16,650 nt of DNA. Source: an uncultured Oscillibacter sp. (GTDB lineage: Bacteria > Bacillota > Clostridia > Oscillospirales > Oscillospiraceae). The notes beneath the pieces are model-generated. The model had not been told where the DNA came from. It was given only the letters and a program-made list of their open reading frames with translations, and did no database searches. The translations under genes and the position numbers were made by a program. The stretch is from contig CAJUDW010000039.1 in assembly GCA_910584995.1 (NCBI GenBank), forward strand, positions 1-16,650. The letters are read 5' to 3'. This document shows, piece after piece, positions 1-9,079 of this stretch (the stretch's first letter is position 1; every line of letters starts with the position of its first letter).

Positions 1-44
1 CTTTTTTGGTCCGCTCTGTTACTGTCGTGCGGGACAGCTTCGTT

Positions 45-73
45 AGAATACCAAACCGGCGGCAAAATGTCAA
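45..73 (-). promoter_or_regulatory. Sigma-70-type promoter reading off the left edge
   Basis: On the minus strand a perfect -35 TTGACA (73-68) is followed, after a 17-base spacer, by a -10 TATTCT (50-45). Transcription would start near 38 and leave the window, so the gene it serves is not visible. The -10 region lies in one arm of a perfect 9-bp inverted repeat: AATACCAAA at 47-55 and TTTGGTATT at 98-106. That arrangement could be an operator, but this is inference. Confidence 0.6.
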
Positions 74-179
74 CCCATTTTTCGAAGTTTTTCGCTTTTT
101 GGTATTTTTGCCAGGATATCCCACCTAATGCCAGCCGCCGGAGAGGCAGATTGCCCAAGGCCTCCCCGTCCTGCCGCCG

Positions 180-1055
180 TCAGCGGCGGGAACCCATAAA
201 GAACAGGGCCATTAGCCCCGGGCCAGTATGGGCGCCGATAATGGGGCCAACCTCTGTGATCAGGACCTCTTTAGGATGAAATTCCGCCAAAATATCCTGC
301 CGCAAACGCTCCGCTTCCTCCCGGCAGCAGGTGTGGCAGAGCATTACCCTCTGGGCCTCCGGTTCCGTCACCGTATCCCGCATGTGTTTCAAGAGCGCCG
401 CCAGGGCGGCTTTGCGGCCTCTGGCCTTTTCCACCGGTATCAGATGCCCCTCGTTGTCCACATGCATCACCGGCTTGATATTCAGCATGGTGCCCACAGC
501 CGCCACCGTAGGGGAAATCCGTCCGCCCCTTTTCAAATAGGTGAGATCGTCCACGGTAAACCAGTGGCACATGTGAAGCTTTTCCGCCTCCACAAAGTCC
601 CGGACCTCCTCAATGGACGCCCCGGCCTTCTGCATTTCACCTGCCGCCAGTACCAGCAGGCCCTGCCCTCCGGAGGCTGCCAGGGTATCCACTGTACAGA
701 TCTTCCGCTCCGGATACTGCTCCTGCAGTTCCGCCGCCGCAATGGCGCAGGCATTCCGGGTGCTGGAGAGCCCGGAGGAGAAGCAAAGGAACAGCACGTC
801 CCTCCCCTCTTTCAAATGGATCTCCATGCCCTCCGTCAGTTCCGCCACATTGGCCGCGGCAGTGACTGCCGTAGCCCCGTTTCTCATTTTTTCATAGAAC
901 GCGGCAATGGACATGGCGCGGCCGTCGGGGTAATGGGGATAGTTCTTCTCCTCCATGGTAAAACTCAGCGGCAGCACCTCCGCCCCGGCCCGCTCTACCA
1001 ATTCCGGTGTCAGATCGCAGGAAGATTCCGTTAAAATCACATAGGGGTTATTCAT
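180..1055 (-). CDS. DegV family fatty-acid-binding protein
   Basis: A 291-aa protein of normal DegV length. DegV/FakB proteins bind one fatty acid in a cleft between two alpha/beta domains. Some (FakB) present it to the kinase FakA, which makes acyl-phosphate for phospholipid synthesis; FakA is not in this window, so the cellular role is open. Family motifs are clear: the N-terminal LTESSCDLTPE (residues 8-18), FSSGLSST, LKRGGRIS and the C-terminal GPIIGAHTGPG. No signal peptide or membrane helix is seen. The ATG at 1055 has a GGAGGAG ribosome binding site upstream. It lies 147 bases after guaB, behind guaB's terminator, and has its own extended -10 promoter, so it is probably not part of the purine operon. 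A GC-rich hairpin (CCGCCG/CGGCGG) overlaps the stop codon but has no T-run, so no convincing intrinsic terminator is seen after it. Confidence 0.93.
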   Translation of the reverse strand: MNNPYVILTESSCDLTPELVERAGAEVLPLSFTMEEKNYPHYPDGRAMSIAAFYEKMRNGATAVTAAANVAELTEGMEIHLKEGRDVLFLCFSSGLSSTRNACAIAAAELQEQYPERKICTVDTLAASGGQGLLVLAAGEMQKAGASIEEVRDFVEAEKLHMCHWFTVDDLTYLKRGGRISPTVAAVGTMLNIKPVMHVDNEGHLIPVEKARGRKAALAALLKHMRDTVTEPEAQRVMLCHTCCREEAERLRQDILAEFHPKEVLITEVGPIIGAHTGPGLMALFFMGSRR

Positions 1056-1088
1056 AAGGACTTGCTCCTCCGCAAATTAGTTTTCGAT

Positions 1089-1117
1089 ATCATACCACAG
1101 ATTTTTCGCTCTTTCCA
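1089..1117 (-). promoter_or_regulatory. Extended -10 promoter of the degV-family gene
   Basis: Minus strand: TGGTATGAT gives an extended -10 (TGN then TATGAT, 1094-1089). A weak -35 TGGAAA (1117-1112) lies 17 bases upstream. It sits between the guaB terminator and the degV start codon, with a leader of roughly 30 bases. The surrounding stretch is much more AT-rich than the genes. Confidence 0.55.
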
Positions 1118-1140
1118 TATGAAATTTTCACAATCCTATC

Positions 1141-1192
1141 AAAAGCAAAAAAGAAACCAGGCTCAGGCCGGGAGGATATTATCCTCCCGGCC
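1141..1192 (-). terminator. Intrinsic terminator after guaB
   Basis: A perfect palindrome at 1166-1192 has two 13-base arms around a single central base and begins GGCCGGGAGG. On the minus strand it is followed, after about 9 bases, by a T-rich run (TTTCTTTTTTGCTTTT). It starts 10 bases after the guaB stop. The gap between stem and T-run is a little long for a textbook terminator, but the stem is very stable. It marks the end of the purine operon. Confidence 0.75.
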
Positions 1193-1202
1193 CCGTCTCT
1201 TT

Positions 1203-2711
1203 TTATCCTCTGTTGGAATTGCCTGCGTCCTTCAAAAGCACGTCGTGGGCGCCGCCCTCCACAATGGACACAGAGGAGACCAGGGTCAGCTTGGCCTTCT
1301 CCCGCAGTTCCGGAATGGTCAGCGCGCCGCAGTTGCACATGGTGGAGCGAATTTTGGACAGGGTGGTAGCCATGCCGTCGGCCAGGGCGCCGGCATAGGG
1401 GACGTAGGAATCCACCCCCTCCTCGAAACTCAGCTTGGCCGCGCCGCCCATGTCGTACCGCTGCCAGTTCCTAGCCCGGGCGCTGCCCTCGCCCCAATAC
1501 TCCTTCATATAGCTGCCGCCAATGAGGATCTTGCTGGTAGGGCTCTCGTCAAACCGGGAGAAGTACCGGCCCAGCATACAGAAATCCGCCCCCATGGCCA
1601 GGGCCAGGGTGATATGGTAGTCCTGCACAATGCCGCCGTCGGCGCAGATGGGCACATAAATGCCGGTCTCCTGGAAATACCGATCCCGGGCCTCCGCCAC
1701 GTCGATAACCGCCGTGGCCTGGCCCCGGCCGATACCCTTGGTCTCCCGGGTGATGCAGATGGAGCCACCGCCGATACCGATTTTCACGAAATCCGCCCCG
1801 GCATCCGCCAGGAACCGGAACCCCTCGCCGTCCACCACGTTGCCTGCGCCCACCTTCACCGTGTCGCCGTACCGCTCCCGGATCCAGGCCAGGGTCCGGG
1901 CCTGCCACTCGGAGTAGCCCTCGGAGGAATCAATGACCAGCACGTCCACCCCGGCGTCCACCAGGGCGGGGACACGCTCCGCGTAGTCCCGGGTGTTAAT
2001 GCCCGCGCCTACCACATAGCGTTTCTGGCTGTCCAGCAGTTCCAGGGGGTTGCCCTTGTGGGAGTCGTAGTCCTTCCGGAAAACAAAACTCACCAGCCGC
2101 CCATCTTTGGAGACGATAGGCAGGGCGTTCAGCTTCCGATCCCAGATAATGTCGTTGGCCTCCTTCAGGCTGGTGCCCTCAGGGGCGTAGATCAGCTTGT
2201 CAAAGGGGGTCATGAAGTCCGTCACCGGCGTGGCTGGATCCAGGCGGCTGACCCGGTAGTCCCGGCTGGTGACCAGGCCCAGCAGCTTCCCTGTGCCAGT
2301 GCCGTCATCGGTGACAGCCATGGTGGAGTGGCCGGTGCGCACCTTCAGGGCCAGCACATCCGCCAGGGTATCCCCCATCCGGAGGTTGGAGTCGCTGGTG
2401 ACAAAGCCCGCCTTGTAGCCTTTTACCCGGCGCACCATGTCCGCCTGCTGTTCGATGGGCTGGGAGACATAGATAAAGGCGATGCCGCCCTCCCTGGCCA
2501 GGGCAATGCCCATTTTCTCCCCGGAAACAGCCTGCATGACAGCGGAAACCATGGGGACATTCATCGTCAGCGGGCATTCCCCGCCCTTTTTGAACTTCAC
2601 CACCGGCGTCTTGAGGGACACATTGGCCGGCACGCACTCCGCAGAGGAGTAGCCGGGAACCAAAAGGTATTCGCTGAAGGTACGGGAGGGTTCGGAGAAG
2701 AAAAATGCCAT
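1203..2711 (-). CDS. guaB: IMP dehydrogenase
   Basis: A 502-aa protein. It oxidises IMP to XMP with NAD+, the first step from IMP to GMP. The TIM barrel is split by a CBS pair at about residues 104-222. The catalytic loop reads GIGGGSICITR, with the active Cys at 319. The mobile flap keeps the Arg-Tyr pair (R418-Y419 in NWQRYD), and EGVDSYVPYAG closes the active site. The loop differs from the common GPGSICTTR form, yet all key residues are present. I chose the ATG at 2711; an in-frame TTG at 2732 has no ribosome binding site. The site before the ATG is weak (GAAAG), so coupling to purL or an unseen leader may matter. It follows purL after 113 bases and is the last gene before the terminator, linking IMP synthesis to the guanine branch. 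GuaA is not here. Confidence 0.96.
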   Translation of the reverse strand: MAFFFSEPSRTFSEYLLVPGYSSAECVPANVSLKTPVVKFKKGGECPLTMNVPMVSAVMQAVSGEKMGIALAREGGIAFIYVSQPIEQQADMVRRVKGYKAGFVTSDSNLRMGDTLADVLALKVRTGHSTMAVTDDGTGTGKLLGLVTSRDYRVSRLDPATPVTDFMTPFDKLIYAPEGTSLKEANDIIWDRKLNALPIVSKDGRLVSFVFRKDYDSHKGNPLELLDSQKRYVVGAGINTRDYAERVPALVDAGVDVLVIDSSEGYSEWQARTLAWIRERYGDTVKVGAGNVVDGEGFRFLADAGADFVKIGIGGGSICITRETKGIGRGQATAVIDVAEARDRYFQETGIYVPICADGGIVQDYHITLALAMGADFCMLGRYFSRFDESPTSKILIGGSYMKEYWGEGSARARNWQRYDMGGAAKLSFEEGVDSYVPYAGALADGMATTLSKIRSTMCNCGALTIPELREKAKLTLVSSVSIVEGGAHDVLLKDAGNSNRG

Positions 2712-2787
2712 AAAAACACCGCTTTCTTTCAAGAGTAGTGAAAAGTTAAAGGTAAGACGGGAGAGAGGGCAGAATCCCCGCGCCCGC

Positions 2788-2799
2788 GGCGGATCCGCC
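2788..2799. repeat. GC palindrome in the purL-guaB gap
   Basis: GGCGGATCCGCC is a perfect 12-base palindrome in the 113-base gap between the purL stop and the guaB start (2712-2824). The surrounding minus-strand sequence is extremely GC-rich, then turns to a pyrimidine-rich stretch, but no T-run follows the stem. It could slow transcription or shield the mRNA end; no promoter for guaB was found in this gap. Confidence 0.35.
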
Positions 2800-2824
2800 C
2801 TTCTTCCCGCGCCTCACGCCGGAT

Positions 2825-5800
2825 TTACAGGCTGAAATAGGCCTTAGCGGCCCCGAACAAATGCAGGTCGTAGTCCCCGGGTACGTTCCGGTACAGGGCG
2901 GGTCCAATCCGCTCCGCATGGCCCATCTTGCCGAATACCCGGCCGTCCGGGGAGGTGATGCCCTCTACGGCCCAGACAGAGCCGTTGGGGTTTCCCTGGA
3001 TGTCCATGGTGGGGCGGCCCTCCAAATCCACGTACTGGGTGGCAATCTGCCCGTTCTCCGCCAGCTTCTCAAGCAGTTCCGGCGGGCACAGGAACCGCCC
3101 CTCCCCGTGGGAGACAGGGACGCTGACAACCTCCCCCACATCCCGGCCGGAAAGCCAGGGGGAACGGTTGGAGGCAATCCGGGTGCGGACAATCCGTGAC
3201 TGGTGGCGGCCGATGACATTGAAGCTGAGGGTGGGGCAGGACGCGTCCGTCTCCACAATCTCCCCGAAGGGCACGAGGCCCAGCTTGACAAGGGCCTGGA
3301 AGCCGTTGCAGATGCCCAGCATCAGGCCGTCCCGGTTTTTCAGGAGATCCATCACCGCATCGGAGGTCTCCGGCCCCCGGAGGAAGGCGGTGATAAATTT
3401 CCCGGAGCCGTCCGGCTCGTCGCCGCCGGAGAAGCCGCCGGGCAGGAACACAATCTGGCTCTGCCGGATGGCCCGGGCGAACCGGGCCGCGGAATCCGCC
3501 ACGTCAGCGGCGGACTGGTTATTGATCACCAGAATCTCCGGCTCCAGCCCTGCCCGCAGCACCTCCCGGGCGCTGTCGTACTCGCAGTTGGTGCCGGGGA
3601 ACACAGGGATCAGCACCCTCGGCTCCGCGCATCCGGTTTTCGGCGCGACCCGGGTAAAGGCAGGCGCCTCCAGCACAGGGATCGCCTCCGCCGCCGTCTC
3701 CGCCCGGTTGGGATACACATCCTCCAGGACGGCCTCGTTCAATGATAACAATTCGTCAATCGAGGCCGAATCATTACCAATTGTAATCACCGGTTCGGCG
3801 GTGGTCACGCCGATTTTGGCCCAGAGCCCATCCTGATGGCAGTTGCCCATGTCCCCGTCCAGTTCGGCCAGAATGGCGCCGGGACGGGGCATATACCACA
3901 TCTGGGTATTCCTGCCCATCCCCCGGAAGCCCACGCCGTTCCCGAAGGACATGTTCATGACAGCCTCGGCAAGGCCGTTCTCAACAGCGTAAGCGGCTTT
4001 CACCCGGCCCTGGCGGGCCAGGGCATGGAACTCCGCCCAGACCGCCCTCTGGTGCTCCGCCGTGCCGTTTGGCTGGAACAGATATACCGGGTGATCCACT
4101 CCCTTGAACTCAGGGGACAGCACCTCCCCCGCCCGGATAGGGGCAATGGCGAAGGAGATCAAGGTGGGAGGTACGTCCAGATCCAGGAAGGAGCCGGACA
4201 TGGAGTCCTTGCCGCCGATGGCCGCCGCGCCAAAGTCCAGCTGGGCATCCATGGCTCCCAGCAGGGCGGCGAAGGGCTTGCCCCAGCGGTCCGGCTCCTC
4301 CCGCAGCTTTTCAAAGTACTCCTGCAGGGTAAGGTAAGCGGTTTGATAATCCGCGCCGGCGGCCACAAGCTTGGCCAAGGACACCGTGACCGCGTCGTAG
4401 GCCCCCCGGTAAGGATCCGCGGACAGCGCTGCCGGGTCGCAGCCCCAAGCCATGACGCTGGCCTGCTCCGTCTCCTGTCCCGGCAGCACCGGCAGCAGCG
4501 CCGCCATGGCCTGGGCCGGGGTCCGCTGCCGTATGCCGCCGAAGGGCATCAGCACGCTGCCTGCGCCGATGGTGGAGTCAAACCGCTCCGCCAATCCCCG
4601 GCGGGAGGCGGATTTCAGGCTCGCCGCCATTTCACGCAATCCGGCAGGTACCTTCTTCTCCGGAATAGCCTCCGGGCCTGCCACCCGGACGGAGGCGTTT
4701 TTCACCGCACCGTTGGTATCCAAAAACGCACGGCTCAGATCTGCCACGACTTTCCCCCGCCATTTCATCACCATCCGGGGGCGCTCCGTCACCACGGCTG
4801 CCTGATAGGCCTCCAGGTTCTCCGCCCTGGCGGCGGCGATGAAGGCCGCCGCGTCCTCCGGGGCGACAACCACCGCCATCCGCTCCTGGGACTCTGAAAT
4901 GGCCAGTTCCGTGCCGTCCAGGCCGTCGTACTTCTTCCGCACGGCGTCCAAATCAATCTCCAGCCCCTCCGCCAGTTCGCCGATGGCCACGGATACGCCT
5001 CCCGCGCCGAAATCGTTGCAGCGCTTGATGAGGCGGGTGACATTCCCGTCCCGGAAGAGCCGCTGGATTTTCCGCTCCTCCGGGGCGTTGCCCTTCTGGA
5101 CCTCAGAGGCCATAGTCTGGAGGGACTTCCGGTCGTGGCTCTTGGAGGAGCCGGTGGCCCCGCCGATGCCGTCCCGCCCGGTGCGGCCTCCCAGGAGGAT
5201 CACCACATCCCCGGGAACAGGCCGCTCCCGCCGGACGTTGGCCACCGGGGCCGCGCCTACCACCACGCCGCACTCCAGGTGCTTGGCGATATAGCCCGGA
5301 TGGTAGAGTTCGCTGACAAGGCCTGTCGCCAGGCCAATCTGGTTTCCGTAGGAGGAGTACCCAGCAGCGGCGGTCTGGGCCAGCTTCCGCTGAGGCAGCT
5401 TCCCGGGAAGGGTCTCCCCCATAGGCGTCCTGGGATCGCCGCAGCCGGTGAGGCGCATGGCCTGGTGGACATAGGCCCGGCCAGAGAGGGGATCCCGGAT
5501 GCAGCCGCCGATACAGGTGGCCGCGCCGCCGAAGGGCTCAATCTCCGTAGGATGGTTGTGGGTCTCGTTTTTGAACATCAGCAGCCAGTCCTGGGTCTCC
5601 CCGTCCACCTGGGCGGGGACATGGATAGAGCAGGCGTTGATCTCCTCGCTCTCGTCCAGTTCCGGCAGGAGGCCCCGCTTTTTCAGGGCTTTTGTGCCGA
5701 TGGTGGCAATGTCCATCAATGTCTGGGGCCGCCGGGCGGCCCCCTCTTTGCCGTAGACCTCCTCCCGGACGGCCAGATACCGCCCGTAGGCCGCCTTCAC

Positions 5801-6529
5801 GGCGGAGTCTCCGATCTCCGCCCCCTCCAGATGGGTGGAGAAGGTGGTGTGGCGGCAGTGGTCGGACCAATAGGTATCCAGGATCCGGATCTCGGTAATG
5901 GTGGGGTCCCGGTTTTCCTGGATGAAATAGGATTGGCAGCAGCGGAGATCCCCTAGATCCATGGCGAGGCCCAGAGAGGCCAGCAGTTCCTCCAGCCCCT
6001 GGCCGGACAATTCCCGGAAGCCCGCCAGGGTCTCCACCATAGGCGGCGCGGCGTGGGCCCGGGCCAAAGTCTCCGGCTTTTCCAAAGACGCCTCCCGGCA
6101 CTCCACCGGGTTAATGAGGTAGCCCTTGATCTTCTCCAATTCCGCCTCCTCCAGGGCCCCCTGCAGGAGGTACAGGGTGGCGGCGGCCACGGCGGGCCGC
6201 TCCCCGCCGGTCATCAGCTGGATGCACTGGGCGGCGGAATCCGCCCGCTGGTCAAACTGCCCCGGCAGGGCCTCCACTGCCAGCATAGCCCCGGCGGAGG
6301 CAGGAACGGGAAAATCCTCCTCGTACAGCACATCCACCTGGGGTTCGGAGAACACAGTCCCCTTGGCCTTTTCAAAGGCGTCATCCTCCAGGTTTTCCAC
6401 GTCGTAGCGCCGGAGTACCCGCACCCCCAGCAGGGTGTGTATGCCCAGGAAATCCCGCAGATCAGCCAGCAGTCCCGCGGCCTCAGGGCTGAGGCCGGGA
6501 CGCTTCTCCACAAAAACACGCCTTACCAT
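2825..6529 (-). CDS. purL: Phosphoribosylformylglycinamidine synthase, single-chain
   Basis: A 1234-aa one-chain FGAM synthase. It converts FGAR, glutamine and ATP to FGAM (step 4 of the pathway). Order: an N-terminal PurS-like part (about 1-130), a linker, the ATP-binding synthetase core (about 210-960; DTYWSDHCRHTTF at 218-230 and HNHPTEIEPFGGAAT starting at 324), and a class I glutaminase from about 970. The glutaminase triad is intact: C1074 in LGICNGFQ, H1204 and E1206 in GHAER. The clostridial one-chain type is known and is slightly shorter than E. coli PurL (about 1295 aa). I chose the ATG at 6529 because a GGAGGG site inside the end of purD precedes it. Only one base separates the purD stop from this ATG, so the genes are probably translationally coupled. 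Separate PurS and PurQ genes are not needed and none are seen. Confidence 0.97.
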   Translation of the reverse strand: MVRRVFVEKRPGLSPEAAGLLADLRDFLGIHTLLGVRVLRRYDVENLEDDAFEKAKGTVFSEPQVDVLYEEDFPVPASAGAMLAVEALPGQFDQRADSAAQCIQLMTGGERPAVAAATLYLLQGALEEAELEKIKGYLINPVECREASLEKPETLARAHAAPPMVETLAGFRELSGQGLEELLASLGLAMDLGDLRCCQSYFIQENRDPTITEIRILDTYWSDHCRHTTFSTHLEGAEIGDSAVKAAYGRYLAVREEVYGKEGAARRPQTLMDIATIGTKALKKRGLLPELDESEEINACSIHVPAQVDGETQDWLLMFKNETHNHPTEIEPFGGAATCIGGCIRDPLSGRAYVHQAMRLTGCGDPRTPMGETLPGKLPQRKLAQTAAAGYSSYGNQIGLATGLVSELYHPGYIAKHLECGVVVGAAPVANVRRERPVPGDVVILLGGRTGRDGIGGATGSSKSHDRKSLQTMASEVQKGNAPEERKIQRLFRDGNVTRLIKRCNDFGAGGVSVAIGELAEGLEIDLDAVRKKYDGLDGTELAISESQERMAVVVAPEDAAAFIAAARAENLEAYQAAVVTERPRMVMKWRGKVVADLSRAFLDTNGAVKNASVRVAGPEAIPEKKVPAGLREMAASLKSASRRGLAERFDSTIGAGSVLMPFGGIRQRTPAQAMAALLPVLPGQETEQASVMAWGCDPAALSADPYRGAYDAVTVSLAKLVAAGADYQTAYLTLQEYFEKLREEPDRWGKPFAALLGAMDAQLDFGAAAIGGKDSMSGSFLDLDVPPTLISFAIAPIRAGEVLSPEFKGVDHPVYLFQPNGTAEHQRAVWAEFHALARQGRVKAAYAVENGLAEAVMNMSFGNGVGFRGMGRNTQMWYMPRPGAILAELDGDMGNCHQDGLWAKIGVTTAEPVITIGNDSASIDELLSLNEAVLEDVYPNRAETAAEAIPVLEAPAFTRVAPKTGCAEPRVLIPVFPGTNCEYDSAREVLRAGLEPEILVINNQSAADVADSAARFARAIRQSQIVFLPGGFSGGDEPDGSGKFITAFLRGPETSDAVMDLLKNRDGLMLGICNGFQALVKLGLVPFGEIVETDASCPTLSFNVIGRHQSRIVRTRIASNRSPWLSGRDVGEVVSVPVSHGEGRFLCPPELLEKLAENGQIATQYVDLEGRPTMDIQGNPNGSVWAVEGITSPDGRVFGKMGHAERIGPALYRNVPGDYDLHLFGAAKAYFSL

Positions 6530-6530
6530 G

Positions 6531-7838
6531 TTATCCCTCCAAAGCCCGCAGGGCCCGCTGTCCAATATCCCGGCGGAGGTATTTCCCCTCAAAGCCGATG
6601 TCCTCCGCCGCCTGATATGCCGCCGCCAGGGCCTCCCGCAGGGTGGGGGCCGTGGCGGTGATGCCCATCACCCGGCCGCCGCTGGTGACCAGGGACCCGT
6701 CCTCCGCCAGCTTGTCCCCGGCGTGATAGCAGGCAAGGCCGCTTCCCAGGCGGCAGGCGGGGGTGGGGGTCATAGGCCGTCCCCGGAAAGTGATGGCCTT
6801 CCCCTTCTCATAGTGTTCCGGATAGCCGCCGGAGGCCAGGATCACGCAGGCGGCGGCCCCGTCCGACCACTCCACCTGCAAATCCCCCAGGGTGCCGTTC
6901 TCCACAGCCTGCATCACCGTCAGGAGATCCGTTTTCAAAAGGGGCAGCACCACCTGGGTCTCCGGATCACCGAAGCGGCAGTTATACTCGATGACCTTGG
7001 GCCCCTCCGGCGTCAGCATGAGGCCGAAGTAAAGGCATCCCCGGAAGGGGCAGCCTTCCGCCCGCATGGCCGCTAGCGTAGGCAGGAAGATGGTCTCCAT
7101 GCAGGTTTTGGCCATATCCTCCGTGTAATAGGGGTTGGGGGCCACGGTGCCCATGCCGCCGGTGTTGAGGCCGGTGTCGTTCTCCCCCGCCCGCTTATGA
7201 TCCATAGAGGACACCATGGGAACGATGGCCGTACCGTCGGTAAAAGCCAAAACGCTGACCTCCGGGCCGGTGAGGAATTCCTCCACCACAATCCGGTTCC
7301 CGGAGTCGCCGAAGGCCTTGTCCTCCATGATGGTCTTTACCGCCGCCTCCGCCTCCGAAAAGTCCTGGGCAATGAGGACGCCCTTCCCCAGGGCCAGGCC
7401 GTCGGCCTTCACTACCAGGGGGAAGCCGGCACCCCGCAGGTAGGCAATAGCCTGGGCGGGATCGGAAAAAACCTCGTAGCGGGCAGTGGGGATGTTGTAT
7501 TTTTTCATAAGCCCTTTGGCGAAAACCTTGCTGCCCTCAATGCGGGCGGCCTTGGCGTCCGGCCCGAAGCAGGGGATACCAATCGCGTGAAGCCGGTCCA
7601 CGCACCCCAGGGCCAGGGGATCATCCTGGGCCACCACGGCAAAATCGATGCCGTGGGCCTGGGCAAACTCCACGATTTTGTCAATATCCTTGGCGCCGAT
7701 GGACGGGACGCACACCGCGTCCATGGCAATGCCGCCGTTGCCCGGCAGGGCGTAGATCTCCTCTGCCGCCGGGTTTTCCCGCAGCTTTTGAATGATGGCG
7801 TGTTCGCGGCCGCCGCCGCCGACTACCAGCAGTTTCAT
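6531..7838 (-). CDS. purD: Phosphoribosylamine-glycine ligase (GAR synthetase)
   Basis: A 435-aa ATP-grasp enzyme that joins glycine to phosphoribosylamine with ATP to form GAR (step 2). The N-terminal domain opens with MKLLVVGGGGREHA. ATP-grasp motifs follow: EGSKVFAKGLMKKY at 101-114, VVKADGLALGKG at 142-153, the loop DTGLNTGGMGTVAPNP at 221-236, and the metal-binding EYNCRFGDPETQ at 284-295. Where many PurD proteins have a GPE-PL motif this one has AQDDPL (70-75), which I recall from other clostridial PurD proteins. The chosen ATG (7838) lies after a purine-rich AAAGGGGG site; a TTG two codons upstream is possible. It starts 37 bases after the AICAR formyltransferase stop and runs into purL with a one-base gap. 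Confidence 0.97.
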   Translation of the reverse strand: MKLLVVGGGGREHAIIQKLRENPAAEEIYALPGNGGIAMDAVCVPSIGAKDIDKIVEFAQAHGIDFAVVAQDDPLALGCVDRLHAIGIPCFGPDAKAARIEGSKVFAKGLMKKYNIPTARYEVFSDPAQAIAYLRGAGFPLVVKADGLALGKGVLIAQDFSEAEAAVKTIMEDKAFGDSGNRIVVEEFLTGPEVSVLAFTDGTAIVPMVSSMDHKRAGENDTGLNTGGMGTVAPNPYYTEDMAKTCMETIFLPTLAAMRAEGCPFRGCLYFGLMLTPEGPKVIEYNCRFGDPETQVVLPLLKTDLLTVMQAVENGTLGDLQVEWSDGAAACVILASGGYPEHYEKGKAITFRGRPMTPTPACRLGSGLACYHAGDKLAEDGSLVTSGGRVMGITATAPTLREALAAAYQAAEDIGFEGKYLRRDIGQRALRALEG

Positions 7839-7875
7839 GTTCAATAAGCCCCCTTTTTTATGCGGAATTACGCGC

Positions 7876-9057
7876 TCAGTGGTGGAACAGCCGCATCCCC
7901 GTAAAGCACATGGTCATGCCGTACTTGTCGGCAGTCTCAATGACGTTGTCATCCCGGATGGAGCCGCCGGGCTGGACAATGTACCGCACGCCGGAACGCT
8001 TGGCCCGCTCCACATTGTCCCCGAAGGGGAAGAAGGCGTCGCTGCCCAGGGTGACGCCGGTAAAGGCGTCCAGCCACTCCCGCTTCATGGCGGGGGTCAG
8101 TTCCTGAGGGCGGGTCCGGAAGGCCTTCTCCCAGTTCCCATCCGCCAGCAGCCACCGGCACTCCTCGTCGGAAAGGTAGCAGTCAATGGCGTTGTCCCGG
8201 TCCGGACGGCGGATACCCTCCGCAAAGGGGAGATCCAGCACATAAGGGTGCTGGCGCAGCCGCCAGGTGTCCGCCTTGCTCCCCGCCAGGCGGGTGCAGT
8301 GGATACGGCTCTGCTGGCCCGCCCCCACACCAATGGCCTGCCCGTCCTTCACATAGCAGACGGAGTTGGACTGGGTATATTTCAGGGTGATCAGGGCCAC
8401 CACCATATCGATTTTCGCCTGCGGGGGCAGATCACGGCTCCGGGTGACGATGTTATCCAGAAGGGATTCGTCAATTTTGTACTCGTTCCGGCCCTGCTGG
8501 AAGGTGACGCCGAACACGTCCTTGTACTCCTGGGGGGCGGGCACGTAGCCCGGGTCGATCTGCACCACATTGTAATTGCCCTTTTTCTTGGTCTTCAGGA
8601 TCGCCAGGGCCTCCTCCGTATAGCCGGGGGCAATCACACCGTCGGAGACCTCGTTTTTCAGATACCGGGCGGTGGCGCCGTCACACACGTCGGAAAGGGC
8701 CGCCCAGTCGCCGTAGGAGCAGAGGCGGTCGGCCCCCCGGGCCCGGATATAGGCACAGGCGATGGGGGAAAGTTCCTCTTCGCCCTCCACAAAGTAGATT
8801 TTCCTGTCCGTTTCGCTAAGGGGCAGGCCCACGGCGGCCCCGGCGGGGGACACATGCTTAAAGCTGGCCGCGGAGGCGAGGCCGGTGGTGGTCTTCAACT
8901 CCCGGGCCAGCTGCCAGGAATTCAGGGCGTCCAAAAAATTGATATAGCCCGGTTTGCCGTTCAGTACCGTGACAGGCAGATCGGACCCGTCCCGCATGAA
9001 AATGCGGGACGGCTTTTGATTGGGGTTACAGCCGTATTTCAGTTCCAGTTCCGTCAT
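7876..9057 (-). CDS. purV: AICAR formyltransferase (PurH C-terminal domain only)
   Basis: A 393-aa protein matching only the formyltransferase half of bifunctional PurH. It transfers a formyl group from 10-formyl-THF to AICAR, giving FAICAR (step 9). The catalytic Lys-His pair is in SFKHVSPAGAA (K67-H68), and the conserved QSNSVCYVKDGQAIGVGAGQ block is present. The N-terminal MGS-like IMP cyclohydrolase domain (about 200 aa) is absent: the protein starts directly in this domain. Such stand-alone enzymes occur in Clostridia and are sometimes called PurV or labelled purH. No IMP cyclohydrolase gene was found next to it. The ATG at 9057 follows an AAAGGAG site; extending upstream would run into the promoter at 9080-9108, so the short form is right. 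It is the first gene of the second transcription unit. Confidence 0.95.
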   Translation of the reverse strand: MTELELKYGCNPNQKPSRIFMRDGSDLPVTVLNGKPGYINFLDALNSWQLARELKTTTGLASAASFKHVSPAGAAVGLPLSETDRKIYFVEGEEELSPIACAYIRARGADRLCSYGDWAALSDVCDGATARYLKNEVSDGVIAPGYTEEALAILKTKKKGNYNVVQIDPGYVPAPQEYKDVFGVTFQQGRNEYKIDESLLDNIVTRSRDLPPQAKIDMVVALITLKYTQSNSVCYVKDGQAIGVGAGQQSRIHCTRLAGSKADTWRLRQHPYVLDLPFAEGIRRPDRDNAIDCYLSDEECRWLLADGNWEKAFRTRPQELTPAMKREWLDAFTGVTLGSDAFFPFGDNVERAKRSGVRYIVQPGGSIRDDNVIETADKYGMTMCFTGMRLFHH

Positions 9058-9079
9058 AATCCGCGCTCCTTTATCTTTA

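Noticed and set aside
2712..2732. TTG start for guaB seven codons upstream
   Set aside because: No ribosome binding site, and the added residues precede the conserved MAFFFSEPSRTF start region of the family.
1062..2738. Long plus-strand open frame of 558 codons opposite guaB
   Set aside because: It is the complement of a clear IMP dehydrogenase gene in GC-rich DNA. Its product is low-complexity (rich in Gly, His, Pro) with no family motif.
9058..9079. Purine riboswitch before the formyltransferase gene
   Set aside because: The promoter lies so close to the start codon that the leader is about 16 bases, too short for an aptamer; no conserved purine-aptamer core was seen upstream of gntR either.
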